From Vagococcus luciliae (GTDB lineage Bacteria; Bacillota; Bacilli; Lactobacillales; Vagococcaceae): a DNA stretch of 64,000 bases. A model generated the notes under the pieces. The model saw nothing but the letters and a program-made list of their open reading frames with translations. It was not told where the DNA came from and did no database searches. The stretch spans positions 1,801,001 through 1,865,000 of the forward strand of contig NZ_CP102451.1 in the NCBI RefSeq assembly GCF_024637875.1. Direction: 5' to 3'. The position numbers and the translations under genes were made by a program. Positions 35,525 to 45,831 of this stretch are shown in pieces (the stretch's first letter is position 1; each line of letters opens with the position of its first letter).

Positions 35525-37870
35525 TCACTTTTTCTTTTTCTTCGGTTTTTTATTTACAGATTTATAAAAAGGTTTTTTACCATTCTTGCCTTTTTTTCCC
35601 TTTTTAGAATCATCTGATTTGCCAAATGATTTTTTTTGATCTTTGCGTCGATTTGATGAAGATGACTTTTTATTTTTTTTCGGTAATTCAATTTTTTCGG
35701 TCAATGGTTCCGCTGATAACAAGTCAAAATCGATTTCTCGTGTGTCAACATCCGCTTTAGTTAATTTCACACGAACTTTTTGACCGATTTTATATACTTT
35801 ACCTGTTCGCTCACCAACAAACGCCATATGAGTTTCAATAAAGTGATAATAATCATCTTTCAACTGATTAACATGAACTAACCCTTCTATTGTATTAGGT
35901 AATTCTATGAACATACCAAACTTAGTAATGGATGTGATAATACCATCAAATTCTTCATCAACTTTATCTTGCATAAATTCTGTTTTCTTCAGTTTATCGG
36001 TTTCACGCTCAGCTTCAACTGCTCGTCGCTCCATTTTAGAACTATGATCAGCAATCTCTGGAATTAACTCGTCCCATTTTTGCTTGATTTTATCTGTTAC
36101 TTTTTCTTTTTCATATGACTTGATTAATCGATGAACAATTAAATCAGGGTAACGTCTAATTGGTGAAGTAAAATGGGTATAGTCATCTGCGGCTAATCCG
36201 TAATGACCCACCGGATCTTCAGAATATTTTGCTTGTTGCATACTGCGAAGTAACATCATACTCACAACCGGTTCTTCTGGTCGTCCATTCACTTGGTCTA
36301 ACACTCGTTGCAACTCTTTTGGTGATACCGCATCTTTTTTCCCTTTTACCATGATACCAAAATTTGTCATAAATTCTAAGAAACGCTGAACTTTTTCTTC
36401 TTTTGGATGCTCATGAATACGATAAATAAATGGCAATTGTTTATCCATATAAGTTTTCGCGACTGTTTCATTTGCAGCTAACATAAAGGACTCAATTAGT
36501 CTTTCAGCTGCTTTTCTTGTACGTAATTTTATATCTATCGGATGACCTTCTGCATCTACCACAATATAGGCTTCTCTATCTTCAAACGAGATTGCCCCAC
36601 GATTTGCTCGCTTGCTCTCTAGAATTTCGTGTAACTCATTCATCAAATGAAACATTGGAACAAGTTCACTATATTGTTTGATTGTGTCATCATTCGTTCC
36701 TTCAATAATATCATTCACTTCATCATAGGTCATTCTAGCCGTTGAATGAATCACTGTTTCAAAAATATCATGTGAGACAACATCCCCCTCACCATTTATT
36801 TCCATTTCACATGCCATGGCTAAGCGATCTACATTTGGATTAAGTGAACAAATACCATTTGATAATTTTCTAGGTAACATCGGAATGACGCGGTCAGTCA
36901 AATACACACTCGTTGCGCGATCACTTGCCTCAGCATCTAACGGGCTATTTTCTGTCACATAATGTGACACGTCTGCAATATACACACCTAAAAAGTAATT
37001 GCCATTGTCTAATTTTTCAACCCGAACGGCATCATCTAAATCTTTTGCTTCCGCTCCATCAATTGTGACAACCACTTCTTTTCTTAAATCCACCCGATGC
37101 AGTAATTCACTTTCTAATACTTCATCTGGTAATTCTTCTGCTTGTTTTAATGTGGCTTCATCAAAATCAGTTGGAATTCCTAGTTGTAACACAATTGATA
37201 AAATATCCATCCCTGGATCATTTTTGTGACCAATAACTTGTTTCACTAATCCTTCAAAGCTATTAGTATAGCCGACTTCAGGATAATGCGTTATCTCAAC
37301 AGAAACAACACTACCATCTTCTGGTAATAAACCTTCTGATGCAATGAAGACTTTATAGCGACTTAGCTTTTTATCTTTTGGCGTTACCACACCATAAAGA
37401 CCGGTCTCTTGCTGCTCGCTTTCAGTAAAGAGCGTAAAAATCCCAACAACTTGACTCATGCCACGTTCGATTATTTTAACTACTTTTCCTTCTGGCGCTT
37501 GATCTTCTAATGGATTACCAGGTTTTAAAACTTCTATCTCAACCTTATCCCCTTCCAGAGCATAAAACGTATCATCTCGACTGACAAACACATCCGATTC
37601 TTCACCTTCGACCGTTACGAAGCCGAACCCACGCTCATTTGAACGAAACACACCTTCTAAAACAGTGTCTTTTGTCACTATTTTTATTTTTCCTTTTTGA
37701 TTAAACGTCACAAGTTGCTCTCTTTCCATCTGAGCGATAGCTTGAACTAATTCTTTAAAATCATTGCTTTTTTGTAAATCTAGCATTTCTGCTAATTGTT
37801 CGACTGAAAATGATTTTTTTTTACTAGAGGTCATTGTCTCTAAAATTGTTTCTTTTAATGTTTTTCTCAT
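35525..37870 (-). CDS. rnr: Ribonuclease R
   Basis: 781 aa processive 3'-5' exoribonuclease. N-terminal winged helix (about 1-65), cold-shock domains (about 70-220), RNB catalytic domain with DGAEAKDLDDAV (Asp cluster, about 275-285), S1 domain (about 620-705), and a Lys-rich tail. ATG at 37870 preferred, right after AGGAGGAAGT. Degrades structured and tmRNA-tagged mRNAs with SmpB. Confidence 0.97.
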   Translation of the reverse strand: MRKTLKETILETMTSSKKKSFSVEQLAEMLDLQKSNDFKELVQAIAQMEREQLVTFNQKGKIKIVTKDTVLEGVFRSNERGFGFVTVEGEESDVFVSRDDTFYALEGDKVEIEVLKPGNPLEDQAPEGKVVKIIERGMSQVVGIFTLFTESEQQETGLYGVVTPKDKKLSRYKVFIASEGLLPEDGSVVSVEITHYPEVGYTNSFEGLVKQVIGHKNDPGMDILSIVLQLGIPTDFDEATLKQAEELPDEVLESELLHRVDLRKEVVVTIDGAEAKDLDDAVRVEKLDNGNYFLGVYIADVSHYVTENSPLDAEASDRATSVYLTDRVIPMLPRKLSNGICSLNPNVDRLAMACEMEINGEGDVVSHDIFETVIHSTARMTYDEVNDIIEGTNDDTIKQYSELVPMFHLMNELHEILESKRANRGAISFEDREAYIVVDAEGHPIDIKLRTRKAAERLIESFMLAANETVAKTYMDKQLPFIYRIHEHPKEEKVQRFLEFMTNFGIMVKGKKDAVSPKELQRVLDQVNGRPEEPVVSMMLLRSMQQAKYSEDPVGHYGLAADDYTHFTSPIRRYPDLIVHRLIKSYEKEKVTDKIKQKWDELIPEIADHSSKMERRAVEAERETDKLKKTEFMQDKVDEEFDGIITSITKFGMFIELPNTIEGLVHVNQLKDDYYHFIETHMAFVGERTGKVYKIGQKVRVKLTKADVDTREIDFDLLSAEPLTEKIELPKKNKKSSSSNRRKDQKKSFGKSDDSKKGKKGKNGKKPFYKSVNKKPKKKKK

Positions 37871-37878
37871 ACTTCCTC

Positions 37879-38622
37879 CTATTCCCATGATAGTTTCTGA
37901 ATAAATTGAACCACATCTTGTTCAAATTGAATTTTATCATGGCTCACTGTGATGACATGAGTGCTATTTGGATACCAGTGTACTTCAACAAACGCCTTTT
38001 TCATATCTCTTGCCGCATCATAAACCCCTTCTGCACGTACCATTTCGTCCTTGGCTGATTGTGCAAGAAAAATTGGTTTTTCTACATTAGGTAATCCGGC
38101 ATAAACGGTTTGGACTGTTCCACTAATATCCTTTAGTTGAGTATCTAAAGGTTCTTTTATTGTATCAATTTTTTGTGTTTTTTCTTCTATTGAAAGATTT
38201 AATTGATCATAACGGTATTCACAATATTTCAAAAAATTAGGATAAATATTGGTTGCATCCGTTGGGTCAAGTGGAGAAGAAAATGCTCCTCCGCCAACAA
38301 ATAAATCAGGATAAGTTTCAAGCAACTTCATTGCAAATAATCCACCCATTGATAAACCAAATACAGCAAATTGTGTATGCCCTTCTTCTTTTAAAAAGTC
38401 TACCGCACGCTTAGCATCTTGCCACCATACATCAGACGTTTGTTCTAAAATATCCATTGGATCGTTTGTCCCATGACCTGTAAACATTGGAGCATAAACA
38501 GAATAACCTGCTCTTTCAACTCTTCTAGCTAATGCTCTGACATCATTTGAACTTCCTGTATAAGCATGCAATAATAACACAGCTTTATTGCTTACTTTTG
38601 AATAAAATGGTTCTATTTTCAT
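37879..38622 (-). CDS. Carboxylesterase (Est30-like alpha/beta hydrolase)
   Basis: 247 aa. Nucleophile motif GLSMGG (about 93-98), early HAYTGSS oxyanion loop, acid Asp in SAKDEMV, His in STHVITV. Cytoplasmic, short-chain ester hydrolase by family. Conserved between secG and rnr in Firmicutes; 8 nt ahead of rnr. Confidence 0.92.
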   Translation of the reverse strand: MKIEPFYSKVSNKAVLLLHAYTGSSNDVRALARRVERAGYSVYAPMFTGHGTNDPMDILEQTSDVWWQDAKRAVDFLKEEGHTQFAVFGLSMGGLFAMKLLETYPDLFVGGGAFSSPLDPTDATNIYPNFLKYCEYRYDQLNLSIEEKTQKIDTIKEPLDTQLKDISGTVQTVYAGLPNVEKPIFLAQSAKDEMVRAEGVYDAARDMKKAFVEVHWYPNSTHVITVSHDKIQFEQDVVQFIQKLSWE

Positions 38623-38666
38623 TTATTTAACTCCTTCCAAACATATCTGCTAAATCATTATAACAA

Positions 38667-38695
38667 TAAAAAAATCTCCTGTCATAACAGGAGAT
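38667..38695 (-). terminator. Terminator after secG
   Basis: Perfect stem ATCTCCTGT / ACAGGAGAT then T7 on the minus strand. It lies within the secG-est-rnr-smpB series, so the later genes depend on read-through or another promoter. Confidence 0.85.
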
Positions 38696-38704
38696 ACATT
38701 AACA

Positions 38705-38941
38705 TTATTTTGATGACAAATACGCAAGCGCAATAGCCACTGCAACCCATGCAATACCCATAACCGTTGTTGCACGTTTCATAAATGCTTCAAACCCACG
38801 AGCTTTTGTTTTACCAAATAATTCAGTTGCACCACCTGAAAACGCACTAGCAGCACTATTTTGCTTACTTGGTTGCATCATCACAGCAATAATAATTAAA
38901 ATGGATAAAACTAACATTAGGGTTAATAGAAATTGATACAT
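38705..38941 (-). CDS. secG: Preprotein translocase subunit SecG
   Basis: 78 aa with two membrane helices (about 3-21 and 56-75) and the family loop MQPSKQNSAASAFSGGATELFGKTKARG. Accessory subunit of SecYEG. Heads the conserved secG-est-rnr-smpB cluster. Confidence 0.96.
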   Translation of the reverse strand: MYQFLLTLMLVLSILIIIAVMMQPSKQNSAASAFSGGATELFGKTKARGFEAFMKRATTVMGIAWVAVAIALAYLSSK

Positions 38942-39027
38942 ATTAACTCTCCTTATCTTGATCTCTAATCATCTGCTCAATTTTATCATACCTTTTTCAA
39001 TAATACCAGTACGAAACAAACGGAAGA

Positions 39028-39204
39028 TTATTTCATCTTACCGCCTACCGCATAGTTTCCTTTTGCCATATCAGAAATAACAATATGTACATTTTCAGTT
39101 TTTGCTCCAGTATTTTTAACAATGGCTTCTGTCACGTCTTTTACTAATGCTTCTTTTTGTTCTGGTGATCTTCCTTCTAATAATTCAATATGGACAAGTG
39201 GCAT
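39028..39204 (-). CDS. 4-oxalocrotonate tautomerase family protein
   Basis: 58 aa after Met; catalytic N-terminal Pro (MPLVHIELLEGRSPEQKEALVKDVT). Small tautomerase that forms a hexamer; physiological substrate unknown. ATG at 39204 with AAAGGAGTGT upstream. Too short to be obvious by ORF length, but the family pattern is clear. Confidence 0.93.
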   Translation of the reverse strand: MPLVHIELLEGRSPEQKEALVKDVTEAIVKNTGAKTENVHIVISDMAKGNYAVGGKMK

Positions 39205-39411
39205 ATTAAAACACTCCTTTTATTCTTTTATCTTATTATAACAAATTCCCTTATAATAAGTCTAAAATTTTAAAAGGACAATATTGTTTCTATTTTCGCC
39301 CTATTAACCTTATTTTTGACTAAAAGTAGGGATAGTAAGCCAAACAAATAGATTTTAACATAAACTCTCACTATACTCATACATGCATTAAACATCAAAA
39401 GGAGAGACACC

Positions 39412-40236
39412 ATGAAAAAAACATTACTTATTCTATCTGCATCTTTATTATTTATTTTAGGTGGTTGTACAAGTGAAAAGAACGCAACTGAATCAAGCAA
39501 GAAACAATCGGATGAATTAGTTGTTGCCACATCTGGTACACTGTTTCCAAGTTCTTACTATAATGATAAAAACGAACTCACAGGTTATGATATAGAAGTA
39601 ACAAAAGAAATTGGAAAACGACTAAATAAAAAAGTAACCTTTAAAGAGTTTAACGTTGATGGAATGTTATCTGCTGTTCAAACCAATAAAGCTGACGTGG
39701 CAGCAAATGATTTTTCAATCAATAAAAAACGTGAACAAAAATTTAGCTTATCAGAACCTATCAAGTATTCATTTGGTAGCATGGTTGTTAGAAAAGAAGA
39801 TAATTCAGGTATTGCCTCTTTAGACGATATAAAAGGAAAAAAAGCAGCTGGAGAAGCCTCTACAACTTATATGAAAATAGCCGAGTCTTTAGGTGCTACA
39901 TTAGTGAATTACGACAACGCAACAAATGATCAATACATGACCGACTTAGTTAAAGGACGTACAGATGTCATCTTAAATGACTACTATTTACAAAAAATAG
40001 CTGTTGCTGCCCTACCTGATATGCCTGTAAAAATATTAGAAGATGTTTATTTTAACCCTTCATCTTCAGGACTTGTTATAAACAAAGACAATACAGCGTT
40101 AAAAAAAGATATTGATTCAGCGATTTCTGATATGAAAAAAGATGGAACTTTAGCAAAAATTGCCACATCATTTTATGGCGAGGATATTTCTAAAAAGCCA
40201 TCTGTCACCATTTCAAAAACAATTGAGGTTGAATAG
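39412..40236 (+). CDS. Amino-acid ABC transporter substrate-binding lipoprotein
   Basis: 274 aa; lipobox FILGGC with C19, then a family 3 solute-binding domain (ELVVATSGTLFPSSYYNDKNELTGYDIEVTKEIGKRL). Such proteins bind polar amino acids or cystine. The gene is 2 nt ahead of its permease. No ATPase gene accompanies them. Confidence 0.92.
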   Translation: MKKTLLILSASLLFILGGCTSEKNATESSKKQSDELVVATSGTLFPSSYYNDKNELTGYDIEVTKEIGKRLNKKVTFKEFNVDGMLSAVQTNKADVAANDFSINKKREQKFSLSEPIKYSFGSMVVRKEDNSGIASLDDIKGKKAAGEASTTYMKIAESLGATLVNYDNATNDQYMTDLVKGRTDVILNDYYLQKIAVAALPDMPVKILEDVYFNPSSSGLVINKDNTALKKDIDSAISDMKKDGTLAKIATSFYGEDISKKPSVTISKTIEVE

Positions 40237-40238
40237 CC

Positions 40239-40886
40239 ATGATAATTGATACAAAATTACTGGTTGAGTCTATCCCCTTTGTATTAAAAGGATTACCTTA
40301 TACTTTATTAATCAGTATCGCATCATTTTTTCTAGGGAATATTCTAGCGAGTTTGATTTATTTATTACGATTACTCAATCATAAAGTAATCAACCAATTT
40401 CTAATTATTTACTCGTCATTTTTTAGGGGTATTCCTGCTATTGTCTTACTTTTTGCCTTATATTTTGGTTTACCTATGCAACTAAATCCTATTGTAGCGA
40501 GTATTCTGTGTTTTGGTTTGACTAGTAGCGCTTTTTTATCTGAAATTTTTCGTAGTGCCATGAGTAGTGTCAACCAAGGGCAGTGGGAGGCTTCCAAGGC
40601 TCTAGGTATGCCAAAATTGTTAATCATCCGAGAAATCATTATGCCTCAGGCCATCCGAATTGCCATCGGTCCTATGAGCAATGTCGCGATTGATTTAGTA
40701 AAAGGCTCTTCTCTAGCAGCAATGATTACGGTATCTGAAATTTTTCAGCAAGCAAAAATTATTGGTGGAAGAGAATTTAATTTCTTATCCATGTACTTTT
40801 TAGTCGCTTGTATTTACTGGGGACTTTGTATAATCATTGAAAAAATTCAATATGCTTTAGAAAAAAGATTTCCTATATTATCGTAG
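40239..40886 (+). CDS. Amino-acid ABC transporter permease (His/Glu/Gln/Arg type)
   Basis: 215 aa with about 5 membrane helices and the EAA loop GQWEASKALGMPKLLIIREIIMPQA for ATPase docking. Forms the membrane part of a polar amino-acid importer with the lipoprotein just upstream. The cognate ATPase must be encoded elsewhere or shared. Confidence 0.92.
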   Translation: MIIDTKLLVESIPFVLKGLPYTLLISIASFFLGNILASLIYLLRLLNHKVINQFLIIYSSFFRGIPAIVLLFALYFGLPMQLNPIVASILCFGLTSSAFLSEIFRSAMSSVNQGQWEASKALGMPKLLIIREIIMPQAIRIAIGPMSNVAIDLVKGSSLAAMITVSEIFQQAKIIGGREFNFLSMYFLVACIYWGLCIIIEKIQYALEKRFPILS

Positions 40887-40904
40887 CTTTCTAATTAAAA
40901 TAAC

Positions 40905-40938
40905 AGCATTCCCTAAAAAAATAGGGCATGCTTTTTTT
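40905..40938 (+). terminator. Terminator of the amino-acid importer pair
   Basis: GCATTCCCTA / TAGGGCATGC stem followed by T7. Confidence 0.8.
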
Positions 40939-41066
40939 GTCTGAATTAATTAGTCCTACTATCGACAATATCCTTTTTTCTCACGACCCCATTTTGTCTA
41001 CCTAAATTATATTGTGAAAAAACACATCAGATACCTAAAATAAACCATCAAAATAACCCTTCCTAT

Positions 41067-41116
41067 GTAAAAACTCTTGTTATTAGGCCAACTTATCAGG
41101 CCCAATAACAAGAGTT
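41067..41116 (-). terminator. Terminator of scrA
   Basis: Perfect 14-bp stem AAACTCTTGTTATT / AATAACAAGAGTTT with T5 tail on the minus strand. Confidence 0.85.
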
Positions 41117-41123
41117 TCTCAAA

Positions 41124-43088
41124 TTATTCAGTTGGTTGTGTCACAACTAACAAATCTTCTTTAGCTGCTACTTCTTTTTTATTTAATGCTTCAACATTAC
41201 TAAAAGCATTGGTATTAGTAACAATCATCATAACAGTAGAATCATAGCCTTTTTCTTTTAATAATTCTAAATCAACGGTTCCTAATAAATCACCTTTTTT
41301 AACTATGTCACCACTTGTTTTTTCAGTTGTAAATCCTTCACCATTTAATTGCACTGTATCAATCCCAATATGGATTAATACCTCTGCCTTTTTATCTGTC
41401 ATAATACCGTACGCATGTTTTGAATCATATACAATAGTTAACTCACCATCAGCAGGGGCATACACGTTGCCATCATTTGGAGAAATCGCAATCCCTTTTC
41501 CCATCATTTCCTGAGAGAATACAGGGTCGTTAACATCTTTCAATTGAACGACTTCACCAGCAATTGGTGATTCTAACACATCATCTTGAACAGATTCAAT
41601 ACTTTCTTCAGGATCTTCATTTATTTCTACTGCTGTATTATTAGTGTCACTAGATACAGTGGCATCTGAAAATAGATGGCCATTTTTCTTACCATATAAA
41701 TAAGTTGTGATAAAAGCAACTACAATACTGATAATAATCCCAATCATATAATAAGGAATAGATTTTGGTGCAATTGAGATAAAACCAATTACACTAGCTG
41801 GCCCCATTGCAACAGCTAAAACATGAAAGAATCCAATAAATGTTGTTGCAACGGCTGAAGCTATCATTGCACAGATAAATGGAAACTTAAGTTTTAAGTT
41901 AACCCCAAAAATGGCTGGTTCTGTAATACCAAGTAAGGCTGAAATACTTGCTGAAGTTGCTAAGCTTTTTTGTTTTTCATTTTTTGTTAAAAACATCACG
42001 GCTAAAGCTGCCCCACCTTGTGCCACATTTGCCATAGAAGCGACTGGGAAGATGAATGAACCGCCAGTTTTAGCTACTTCAGCTAAAAGAGTCGTTTCAA
42101 TGGCTGGAAAACTTTGGTGTAAACCAGTAATCACAATCGGTGAATAAAATAAACCAAATACTCCTAACCCAATTGCTCCTGTTGTATCATATAACCATAC
42201 TAAGCCATCAGTTAATCCATCAGACACACCACGCATGACAGGTCCTACAAACATAAAAGTCAAGAACCCTGTGATAATCAATGCTAGCATCGGTGTAAAT
42301 GTAAAATCAAAAGCATTTGAAATACGTTTATGGAAAAATTTTTCTAAAGTAGCTAAAATCCATGATACTGCTAAAACTGGTAAAACAGATCCTTGGTAGC
42401 CAGCTTGTGCAACATCCATACCAAAAATATGCCAATAATTCATTGTACCATCTGCGATAGCATTCGCTACACCATACCCATTTACTAAATCTGGCATAAC
42501 CATCGCCATACCCATGGCCGCTCCTAGATATGGATTACCACCAAAACGTTTGGTTGCAGAAAACCCAACTAGTATTGGTAAAAATGCAAACGGTGCTGAA
42601 GCTAATAAATTAATAATTCCTGCATAATCTTGTAATACCGGATACATTTGAACAACTGATTGAGGGCCAAATAAATGTTCAGCTGTTAAGACATTGTTTA
42701 ACGCCATCAACAAACCACCAGCAACTAACGCTGGAACAATTGGAACAAAAATATCAGATAATACTTTAATAAAGTCCATGATTGGATTTTGTTTTTTTCC
42801 AGTCGCTGCCTCTTCTTTAACTTCTGAAGTTGATACTTCTTTAACATTGGTTAAAGCAACTAATTCTTTATAGACTTTATTCACCTCACCTGCCCCAATA
42901 ATAATCTGAAATTGACCATTTACTTCAAACGTTCCTTTAACTGCATCAATATTATCTAAAGCAGCTTGATTCACTTTACCAGAATCTTTTAACACTAACC
43001 TTAAACGGGTTGCACAATGAGCGGCTGCTTGTAAGTTATCTTGCCCTAAAGCATCGTTTATCTCTTGTGCGACTTTTTTGTAATCCAT
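41124..43088 (-). CDS. scrA: Sucrose-specific PTS enzyme IIBCA
   Basis: 654 aa fused PTS permease: EIIB (1-85) with phospho-Cys C25 (HCATRLRL), EIIC (about 105-470, ten or so membrane helices), EIIA (about 510-654) with H573 (VLIHIGIDT). Imports and phosphorylates sucrose; the assignment rests on the divergent scrB-scrR genes. Beta-glucoside or trehalose PTS enzymes look similar. A cre-like site lies near its start. Confidence 0.92.
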   Translation of the reverse strand: MDYKKVAQEINDALGQDNLQAAAHCATRLRLVLKDSGKVNQAALDNIDAVKGTFEVNGQFQIIIGAGEVNKVYKELVALTNVKEVSTSEVKEEAATGKKQNPIMDFIKVLSDIFVPIVPALVAGGLLMALNNVLTAEHLFGPQSVVQMYPVLQDYAGIINLLASAPFAFLPILVGFSATKRFGGNPYLGAAMGMAMVMPDLVNGYGVANAIADGTMNYWHIFGMDVAQAGYQGSVLPVLAVSWILATLEKFFHKRISNAFDFTFTPMLALIITGFLTFMFVGPVMRGVSDGLTDGLVWLYDTTGAIGLGVFGLFYSPIVITGLHQSFPAIETTLLAEVAKTGGSFIFPVASMANVAQGGAALAVMFLTKNEKQKSLATSASISALLGITEPAIFGVNLKLKFPFICAMIASAVATTFIGFFHVLAVAMGPASVIGFISIAPKSIPYYMIGIIISIVVAFITTYLYGKKNGHLFSDATVSSDTNNTAVEINEDPEESIESVQDDVLESPIAGEVVQLKDVNDPVFSQEMMGKGIAISPNDGNVYAPADGELTIVYDSKHAYGIMTDKKAEVLIHIGIDTVQLNGEGFTTEKTSGDIVKKGDLLGTVDLELLKEKGYDSTVMMIVTNTNAFSNVEALNKKEVAAKEDLLVVTQPTE

Positions 43089-43116
43089 TGTTTCTCCTCC
43101 TACAAAATGTTTATGA

Positions 43117-43299
43117 TGTAATCGCTTTTCTTGATTTAGATTATGTCATCTTTTTTTGTAAATGTCAAACGTTTATCAAAAATATTCATGATATATTTTT
43201 TTAGTAATATTTACTTAGAAACAAAGTACCTTTTAAATTGCTATACGTTTGACAAAAAAGAGCAAATACCTTACTATTTATGTATCGAATACGCTTACT
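43117..43299. promoter_or_regulatory. Divergent scrA/scrB promoters with ScrR and cre-like sites
   Basis: Both promoters share a near-mirror core. scrA (-): -35 TTGACA (43168-43163), 17 nt, -10 CATAAT (43145-43140). scrB (+): TTGACA (43249-43254), 17 nt, TACTAT (43272-43277). Each -35 sits inside ACGTTTGACA, part of a LacI-type operator (AAACGTTT palindrome at 43167). Cre-like sites: TGTAATCGCTTTTC (43117-43130) and CGAATACGCTTACT (43286-43299). ScrR and CcpA control is inferred. Confidence 0.65.
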
Positions 43300-43311
43300 A
43301 GGAGGAACATT

Positions 43312-44796
43312 ATGGTTTTAAAAAAAGAATGGACAACACCTGATAGATACAAAAAATATAATGATTGGGACACTGACTATATAGAAGAATTGATTACAAC
43401 TGTCACTCGTTCGCCCTGGCGATTAGGTTATCATATCCAACCTAAAACAGGTTTATTAAATGACCCAAATGGTTTTTCTTTCTTCAACGGAAAATGGCAA
43501 CTATTTTATCAAGCCTATCCAATCGGACCTGTTCATGGTGTTAAATCGTGGGCTCATTTAACCTCTGATAACTTAATCGATTGGAAGTATGAAGGTTTGG
43601 CATTAGAACCTGATACGCTTTTTGATAGTCACGGGGTTTATTCAGGATCAGCCTTACCAGTTAATGATAAATTATTACTAGCTTACACTGGAAATGTGCG
43701 TGATGATAATTGGCAACGTCGTTCTTACCAACTCGGTGCATGGATGGATACAACTAATCACATTACAAAAATCGATGAACCCTTAATTGATCACCCGCCT
43801 GTTGGTTTTTCTCATGATTTTAGAGACCCGCAAATCATTCCATTTAACGATGGCTATCTATTGATTATCGGTGCTCAGACAACTGATAATAAAGGAAAAG
43901 CACTAACTTATACTAGTAAGGACTTACAACATTGGACTTTAAATGGTGAGTTAAATTTTACTGACGAACCAATGGGATATATGGTTGAATGCCCAAACCT
44001 TGTTTTTTCTAATGACAAAGCGTTGCTTATTTTCTGTCCACAAGGTTTAGATAAATCCATTTGTCATTATGATAATATCTATCCAAATATGTATATTATT
44101 GGCGATAATTATGATTTAGAAACTAACGCCATTACTAATCCAACAGAATTAAAAAATTTAGATGAAGGGTTTGACGTATATGCCACACAAGCATTTAATA
44201 GTCCTGATGGTCGTGTCTTAGCAGTAAGTTGGATTGGTTTACCTGAAGTGAATTATCCGACAGATGATTATGGTTGGGCTCATTGCTTAAGCATTATTAA
44301 AGAGCTAATTATTAAAGATGATAAACTATATCAACTACCCGCAAAAGAAACAGAAGCTTTGCGTCTAAATAGCATAAAATTACCTGAAAGCCAAACAACA
44401 CATTACGATGCAAAAACAAATTGTTATGAATTAGAGATTGATTGCCATGACTCTGAAAAGGGTCAAATTAAATTAATGACTCAAGAAAATGGAGAAAACG
44501 GATTAAGTATCTCCTTTGATACAACTTGTGGTAAAATGATTATCGATCGTAGTCATATAGGGAATGGTTTTGCAAGAGAATACGGAGAAACAAGAGAGTT
44601 TTCTATTAGCCAAAAACCTTTAACTCTCCAAATATTTGTAGATGAATCATTAGTGGAAGTCTTTATTAATGATGGTGAACAAGTAGCAACTGCTCGTGTC
44701 TTTCCAGAAGCTGAAGCAAATCATACACATGTTACTATTAATACCGATGTTCCTTCTTCTATCACTTATTACGAACTACGACAAACAAATAGATAA
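43312..44796 (+). CDS. scrB: Sucrose-6-phosphate hydrolase
   Basis: 494 aa GH32 enzyme; splits sucrose-6-phosphate from ScrA into glucose-6-phosphate and fructose. Nucleophile D51 in LLNDPNG, transition-state D172 in FRDP, acid/base E226 in VECP; C-terminal beta-sandwich. ATG at 43312 preceded by TAGGAGGAAC; the open frame upstream crosses the promoter. Confidence 0.96.
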   Translation: MVLKKEWTTPDRYKKYNDWDTDYIEELITTVTRSPWRLGYHIQPKTGLLNDPNGFSFFNGKWQLFYQAYPIGPVHGVKSWAHLTSDNLIDWKYEGLALEPDTLFDSHGVYSGSALPVNDKLLLAYTGNVRDDNWQRRSYQLGAWMDTTNHITKIDEPLIDHPPVGFSHDFRDPQIIPFNDGYLLIIGAQTTDNKGKALTYTSKDLQHWTLNGELNFTDEPMGYMVECPNLVFSNDKALLIFCPQGLDKSICHYDNIYPNMYIIGDNYDLETNAITNPTELKNLDEGFDVYATQAFNSPDGRVLAVSWIGLPEVNYPTDDYGWAHCLSIIKELIIKDDKLYQLPAKETEALRLNSIKLPESQTTHYDAKTNCYELEIDCHDSEKGQIKLMTQENGENGLSISFDTTCGKMIIDRSHIGNGFAREYGETREFSISQKPLTLQIFVDESLVEVFINDGEQVATARVFPEAEANHTHVTINTDVPSSITYYELRQTNR

Positions 44797-44812
44797 AGGA
44801 AGATAAGCATCA

Positions 44813-45796
44813 ATGGCAATTAAATTAACAGATGTTGCAAAAAAAGCTGGCGTATCGCCAACAACTGTATCACGTGTCATTAACAACTATGGCTCTCTAA
44901 GCCAAAAAACAATTAATAAAGTCAATCAAGCGATGAAGGAGTTAAACTATCAACCAAATAGTTTAGCCAGATCCCTTCAAGGTAAACAAACACAATTAAT
45001 TGGATTAATTTTTCCAACTGTTTCTAATCCTTTTTATGGTGAATTAATTGATAAAATTGAAACGCGATTATTCGAGAAAGGTTACAAATGTATTATTTGC
45101 GATAGTGCTAATAATAAAGAAAAAGAAAGAAACTACATCAATATGTTAGCAGCAAATAAAGTAGATGGGATTATCGCTGGAGCTCACAATCTTGGTATCA
45201 AAGAATACGAAAACATTGATTTACCCATCGTCTCATTTGATCGACAGTTAGCAGATGGGATTCCAATTGTTGGTAGCGACAATTTTCAAGGAGGATATTT
45301 AGCAACAGAAGCTTTATTTATGAAAGGCGCTAGAAATATTGCCATGTTAACAGGATCACAAAAATCAAATTCACCAACAAATCGTCGTTTAAATGGCTAC
45401 CTAGAATTTATGGAAAAACATCAACTGCCCTCTAAGATTTTTAAATTTCAACAAACGTATCAATCTGTTGCTCTTAAAAATATCGAGATTAGACGAATCC
45501 TAGAAAACGAAACAATTGATGGATTATTTTGCACCGATGATTTGACTGCTTTACTCGTTTACAATCAATGTCAAGAATTAGGTGTAGCAGTACCTGATGA
45601 TTTAAAATTAATTGGCTACGATGGGACAATGTTTATTCAACAATATTTTCCTCAATTAACTACTATGGCTCAACCAATGGATGATTTTGCTGATATTTTA
45701 ATCGATTTATTAATGAAACGAATTGAAAATCCTGAAAAATTATTTGATCCTTATTATTTTTTACCTGTCTCGTTTATTCAAGGAAAAACTATTTAA
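44813..45796 (+). CDS. scrR: Sucrose operon repressor ScrR (LacI family)
   Basis: 327 aa. N-terminal LacI HTH (KLTDVAKKAGVSPTTVSRVINNYGSLSQKT) and a periplasmic-binding-like effector domain. Located 16 nt after scrB, so self-regulated with it. Expected to bind the paired operators in the scrA-scrB gap and to be released by a fructose or sucrose phosphate. Confidence 0.93.
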   Translation: MAIKLTDVAKKAGVSPTTVSRVINNYGSLSQKTINKVNQAMKELNYQPNSLARSLQGKQTQLIGLIFPTVSNPFYGELIDKIETRLFEKGYKCIICDSANNKEKERNYINMLAANKVDGIIAGAHNLGIKEYENIDLPIVSFDRQLADGIPIVGSDNFQGGYLATEALFMKGARNIAMLTGSQKSNSPTNRRLNGYLEFMEKHQLPSKIFKFQQTYQSVALKNIEIRRILENETIDGLFCTDDLTALLVYNQCQELGVAVPDDLKLIGYDGTMFIQQYFPQLTTMAQPMDDFADILIDLLMKRIENPEKLFDPYYFLPVSFIQGKTI

Positions 45797-45830
45797 AAAA
45801 GCATGTAGAATGAATTCTACATGCTTTTTG
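45795..45830. terminator. Bidirectional terminator, scrR/lutC
   Basis: GCATGTAGAA / TTCTACATGC stem between convergent genes; T-runs on both strands. Confidence 0.85.
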
Positions 45831-45831
45831 T

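Noticed and set aside
39270-39530. 86-aa minus-strand frame over the start of the amino-acid binding protein gene
   Set aside because: It overlaps the signal peptide of a clear lipoprotein gene, has no ribosome site and no recognisable domain.
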